Shown here: positions 6,477 through 8,219 of the stretch, in pieces
How the letters are laid out: each line of letters starts with the position of its first letter
Numbering within the stretch: position 1 is the first letter of the stretch
Assembly: GCA_047629975.1 (NCBI GenBank)
Contig: JBLHUT010000164.1
Location: 1 to 8,219 of the forward strand
Source of the DNA: JBLHUT01 sp047629975
GTDB lineage: Bacteria; Pseudomonadota; Alphaproteobacteria; Rhodobacterales; Rhodobacteraceae
Reading direction: 5' to 3'
DNA length: 8,219 nucleotides
Program-made: the position numbers and the translations under genes
Notes under the pieces: generated by a model
What the model saw: the letters and a program-made list of their open reading frames with translations, nothing else
Told to the model about the DNA's origin: nothing
Database searches by the model: none

Positions 6477-6617
6477 GCCCCCCGATTGCCCCCGAATGCC
6501 GCGCGACGCCGCGAACAGTGATACGCCGACAGGGACCTTGGCATAAATGTGGCGGCACCGCGGCAATCTTTGCTCATTTCCGAAAAAGCCTATTTTTATT
6601 CAGCAATAACAACCCAT

Positions 6618-6638
6618 TTTGGCGGGTGTACTGCCAAA
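6618..6638. promoter_or_regulatory. 21-bp inverted repeat upstream of the small-protein promoter
   Basis: TTTGGC (6618-6623) and GCCAAA (6633-6638) are exact reverse complements with a 9-nt spacer. The element lies about 40-60 bp before the -10 element of the downstream gene, a fitting place for an activator or repressor site. I do not recognise the regulator. Confidence 0.35.
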
Positions 6639-6674
6639 CGCCCTCTGCTAGACCCTTTTGTGGGGCGTAGAGAA

Positions 6675-6683
6675 TGGTATAAA
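6675..6683 (+). promoter_or_regulatory. extended -10 promoter of the small protein gene
   Basis: TGGTATAAA fits an extended -10 (TGN before TATAAT, five of six). The region 16-18 nt upstream offers only TTTTGT as a -35, which an extended -10 can tolerate. Transcription would start near 6690, after the ATG at 6685 and before the ATG at 6703, giving a short leader that contains the ribosome binding site. Confidence 0.45.
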
Positions 6684-6702
6684 AATGCAAAAAGAGGGCA
6701 AT

Positions 6703-7131
6703 ATGTCCGCGTTGGTGATTGCAGTCGCCGTCATGGCCACACCCGCAAGCGTTGCAGCCGGGTATTATTATCTGGCAAACAACCAGACGTTCGCGCCCTT
6801 CGGGTATGCGGGCGCACAGGATATCGACATCAACCCCGAACTTCCCGAGCACGGACCCGTCATCAGGGTCGCGATAGCGTGGCCTGACACCCAAGCGGAT
6901 GGTCCGCAGGCAAATACCTTTGCCAAGCAGATCCGCCAAGCCTTTGCCGCGCGCGGCCTCGAGGTCAACATCTCGATCACCGCAGCACAGCAAAAAGCCG
7001 CGAGCGTTGTCTTTAACGTCGGGGCAAACACCTATGGCCCCTTTCCGAAATCGCGCGCCGCAGCCGGTGTCGAGGCCTCGATCTCGGCATATTGGCTTGA
7101 TCCGGACACAGACGAAAGCGATCTGTACTAA
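6703..7131 (+). CDS. small hypothetical protein, probably exported
   Basis: I do not recognise this 142-residue protein. Residues 1-19 form a hydrophobic Ala/Val-rich stretch ending in SVAAG, resembling a signal peptide or a single membrane anchor, although it lacks the usual N-terminal Lys or Arg. A linker rich in Tyr, Asn, Pro and acidic residues follows (20-52). A compact alternating segment spans about 53-130: IRVAIAW, a helix at 70-84, LEVNISIT, ASVVFNVG, then YGPFP (111-115) and a final helix. The tail DPDTDESD (133-140) is acidic. I chose ATG 6703 because AAAGAGGG (6691-6698) precedes it by 4 nt; ATG 6685 would add six residues including a Lys and remains possible, giving a more typical signal peptide. 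It has its own promoter and faces the HupE/UreJ gene tail to tail. Codon and base use resemble the neighbours. Confidence 0.8.
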   Translation: MSALVIAVAVMATPASVAAGYYYLANNQTFAPFGYAGAQDIDINPELPEHGPVIRVAIAWPDTQADGPQANTFAKQIRQAFAARGLEVNISITAAQQKAASVVFNVGANTYGPFPKSRAAAGVEASISAYWLDPDTDESDLY

Positions 7132-7132
7132 C

Positions 7133-7166
7133 CCTGCCAAAGCCCAAACCGCGCAACACCGGCAGG
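7133..7166. terminator. short inverted repeat between convergent genes
   Basis: CCTGCC (7133-7138) and GGCAGG (7161-7166) are exact reverse complements with a 22-nt spacer, filling the 36-nt gap between the two converging stop codons. No T tract follows on either strand. It may be a weak bidirectional terminator, or chance. Confidence 0.3.
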
Positions 7167-7167
7167 C

Positions 7168-8219
7168 TTACAGCACCGTGCGCTCGATCACCCAAAAGGC
7201 CCCGACACACGCAATCACCACCGAGGCCGGTACAGCAATCACAGAACGGTACCAGTCCCGTTTTCCGAACCACAAACCGACCGTCACAAAGGCCAATGCA
7301 ATCACCACCAGCTGGCCCAGCTCCACACCGACGTTAAAACCGATCAACCCGACAACAAAGCGCGCAGGATCAAGCCCGACCTCTCCCAGAACGCTGGCAA
7401 AGCCCAGCCCGTGCAACAGCCCGAACCCGAAAACGACAGCCGTGCGCCACCACCCCAAAGTGGGGCGCAAGATATTTTCCACAGCCACATAAACAATCGA
7501 GGCCGCAATCAACGGCTCCACAATCGAGGCCGGAACCGTCACCAGTCCAAGGCTCGCCATGGCCAATGTCACCGTATGCGCCAGCGTAAAGGCCGTAACC
7601 TGCATCAAAAGTGGCCGCACGTGGAGCGAGAAAAAGAACAGCCCCAGCACGAACAGAATATGATCAAGCCCTTTTGGAATAATGTGGGCAAAACCGATCG
7701 GGATATAGCGGGCAAAGACCGCGCTTGCGCTCTCGCTTAAGGTGCCTTGCCGTGGCAGGGCCTCGCTGCGTGCGCCACTGTCGAGATATCCGGTATACGC
7801 ATCTTCGCCCGCGCCCATCTGCCGGATGACCAACGCGCCGAACTCTGGCCCCCACGCAACCGTAATCGCCGCATCGCCCTCGGGCAGCCCCGCCTTCAGG
7901 GTTATTTCCGTGTCGCGCGGGACCTCGATATCCGCCTCGGGCGTCACCGTCACGTCAATCAATTGCGGGTCCAGCCGCACATCACCGGCGCGCAGGTCAA
8001 AGCGTTGCACCAGAACCGGCCATTCGGCACGGAACCGCGCGGCCAGATCCTCGGCTGGCAAGGTGCGCAACATATCGTATTGCGCCGCCTGTGGGGCCTC
8101 GTTGGTGTCTTGCACCTGTGACAGGTCCACACCCGCCAGCAACGATTCCGCCGTAAGCCGGATTCGCAAATCAACCGTTTGCGGTGTTATGGTTACATCC
8201 GCGACCGACGGGCGAACCT
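7168..8219 (-). CDS. HupE/UreJ-family membrane protein, 5' end outside window
   Basis: An inner-membrane protein of the HupE/UreJ_2 group; relatives have been linked to nickel or cobalt handling, but the substrate here is unknown. The reading frame stays open to the right edge, so the first residues, surely including a signal peptide, are missing; 349 complete residues plus a partial codon are visible. The first 16 begin VRPSVADVTI, matching the mature N-terminus usual in this family. About 155 residues of a beta-rich periplasmic domain follow, then six predicted membrane segments at about 173-198, 201-225, 230-249, 259-278, 287-316 and 323-344. Conserved His residues lie in GFAHIIPKGLDH (175-186), LAHTVTL and LLHGLGF, the likely metal-binding positions. 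A TTG at 8169 is not the real start. No hydrogenase or urease gene is in view. Confidence 0.88.
   Translation of the reverse strand, partial: VRPSVADVTITPQTVDLRIRLTAESLLAGVDLSQVQDTNEAPQAAQYDMLRTLPAEDLAARFRAEWPVLVQRFDLRAGDVRLDPQLIDVTVTPEADIEVPRDTEITLKAGLPEGDAAITVAWGPEFGALVIRQMGAGEDAYTGYLDSGARSEALPRQGTLSESASAVFARYIPIGFAHIIPKGLDHILFVLGLFFFSLHVRPLLMQVTAFTLAHTVTLAMASLGLVTVPASIVEPLIAASIVYVAVENILRPTLGWWRTAVVFGFGLLHGLGFASVLGEVGLDPARFVVGLIGFNVGVELGQLVVIALAFVTVGLWFGKRDWYRSVIAVPASVVIACVGAFWVIERTVL

Larger units (their letters stand above)
6477..6702. other. 226-bp noncoding region upstream of the small protein
   Basis: I see no convincing gene. The left half is GC-rich. An AT-rich patch (about 6581-6620) includes AAAAA-GCCTA-TTTTT at 6583-6597. 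Then come the inverted repeat at 6618-6638 and the extended -10 element at 6675-6683, both listed separately. It probably serves as the control region of the gene starting at 6703. A small RNA is possible but nothing specific supports one. Confidence 0.5.

Noticed and set aside
5328..6566. 412-codon minus-strand open frame opposite ilvE
   Set aside because: It covers ilvE antisense, crosses the divergent promoter region and the ilvE terminator, and overlaps petP in another frame. The composition is that of an antisense shadow.
6658..6687. TTG at 6658 as the start of the small protein
   Set aside because: It lies upstream of the likely -10 element at 6675-6683 and has no ribosome binding site.
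8167..8219. TTG at 8169 as the start of the HupE/UreJ protein
   Set aside because: The frame remains open to the window edge and encodes VRPSVADVTI, typical of the mature N-terminus of this family, so the gene begins outside the window.
1..8219. CRISPR array, tRNA, rRNA, insertion sequence or att site
   Set aside because: I saw no regularly spaced repeats, tRNA-like cloverleaf, transposase or terminal inverted repeats in reading through the window; nearly all of it is filled by housekeeping-type genes.

Overview
This 8.2 kb, GC-rich window looks like ordinary chromosomal DNA of an alphaproteobacterium, most likely a Rhodobacterales (Rhodobacter/Roseobacter group) member. That placement rests on recognised protein families and on a PetP/PetR-type regulator pair, not on any rRNA or database search. 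I see no mobile element, CRISPR array, tRNA or rRNA.

Left and centre (about 100-5392, minus strand): six genes follow one another with almost no space, in transcription order petP (MarR family) - petR (OmpR-type response regulator) - a zinc histone-deacetylase-family hydrolase - xseB - ispA - dxs. Three junctions are extremely tight: petP/petR (4 nt, with the petR ribosome binding site inside petP), hydrolase/xseB (ATGA overlap) and xseB/ispA (GTGA overlap). The dxs start lies 21 nt beyond the ispA stop. Only the petR/hydrolase gap (65 nt) holds a possible hairpin. The last genes make DXP and farnesyl diphosphate, the entry to isoprenoid synthesis (ubiquinone, carotenoids, other prenyl lipids). 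The first two are regulators of the type linked to cytochrome bc1 expression in Rhodobacter capsulatus. The 99 bases beyond dxs are noncoding and rich in G and C runs.

Middle right (5393-6476): a 160-bp divergent promoter region separates petP from a plus-strand class IV PLP aminotransferase (ilvE-like), which ends in tandem stops and a good rho-independent terminator. The divergent region carries a perfect 18-bp inverted repeat, a candidate PetP operator able to act on both genes.

Right end (6477-8219): a 226-bp noncoding stretch holds an inverted repeat and an extended -10 promoter just ahead of a small unrecognised, probably exported protein. Converging on it is a HupE/UreJ-family membrane protein whose N-terminus lies beyond the right edge.

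No clearly new system is evident. The points most worth a second look are the candidate PetP operator, the linkage of PetPR to isoprenoid genes without visible bc1 or kinase genes, and the unrecognised small protein.
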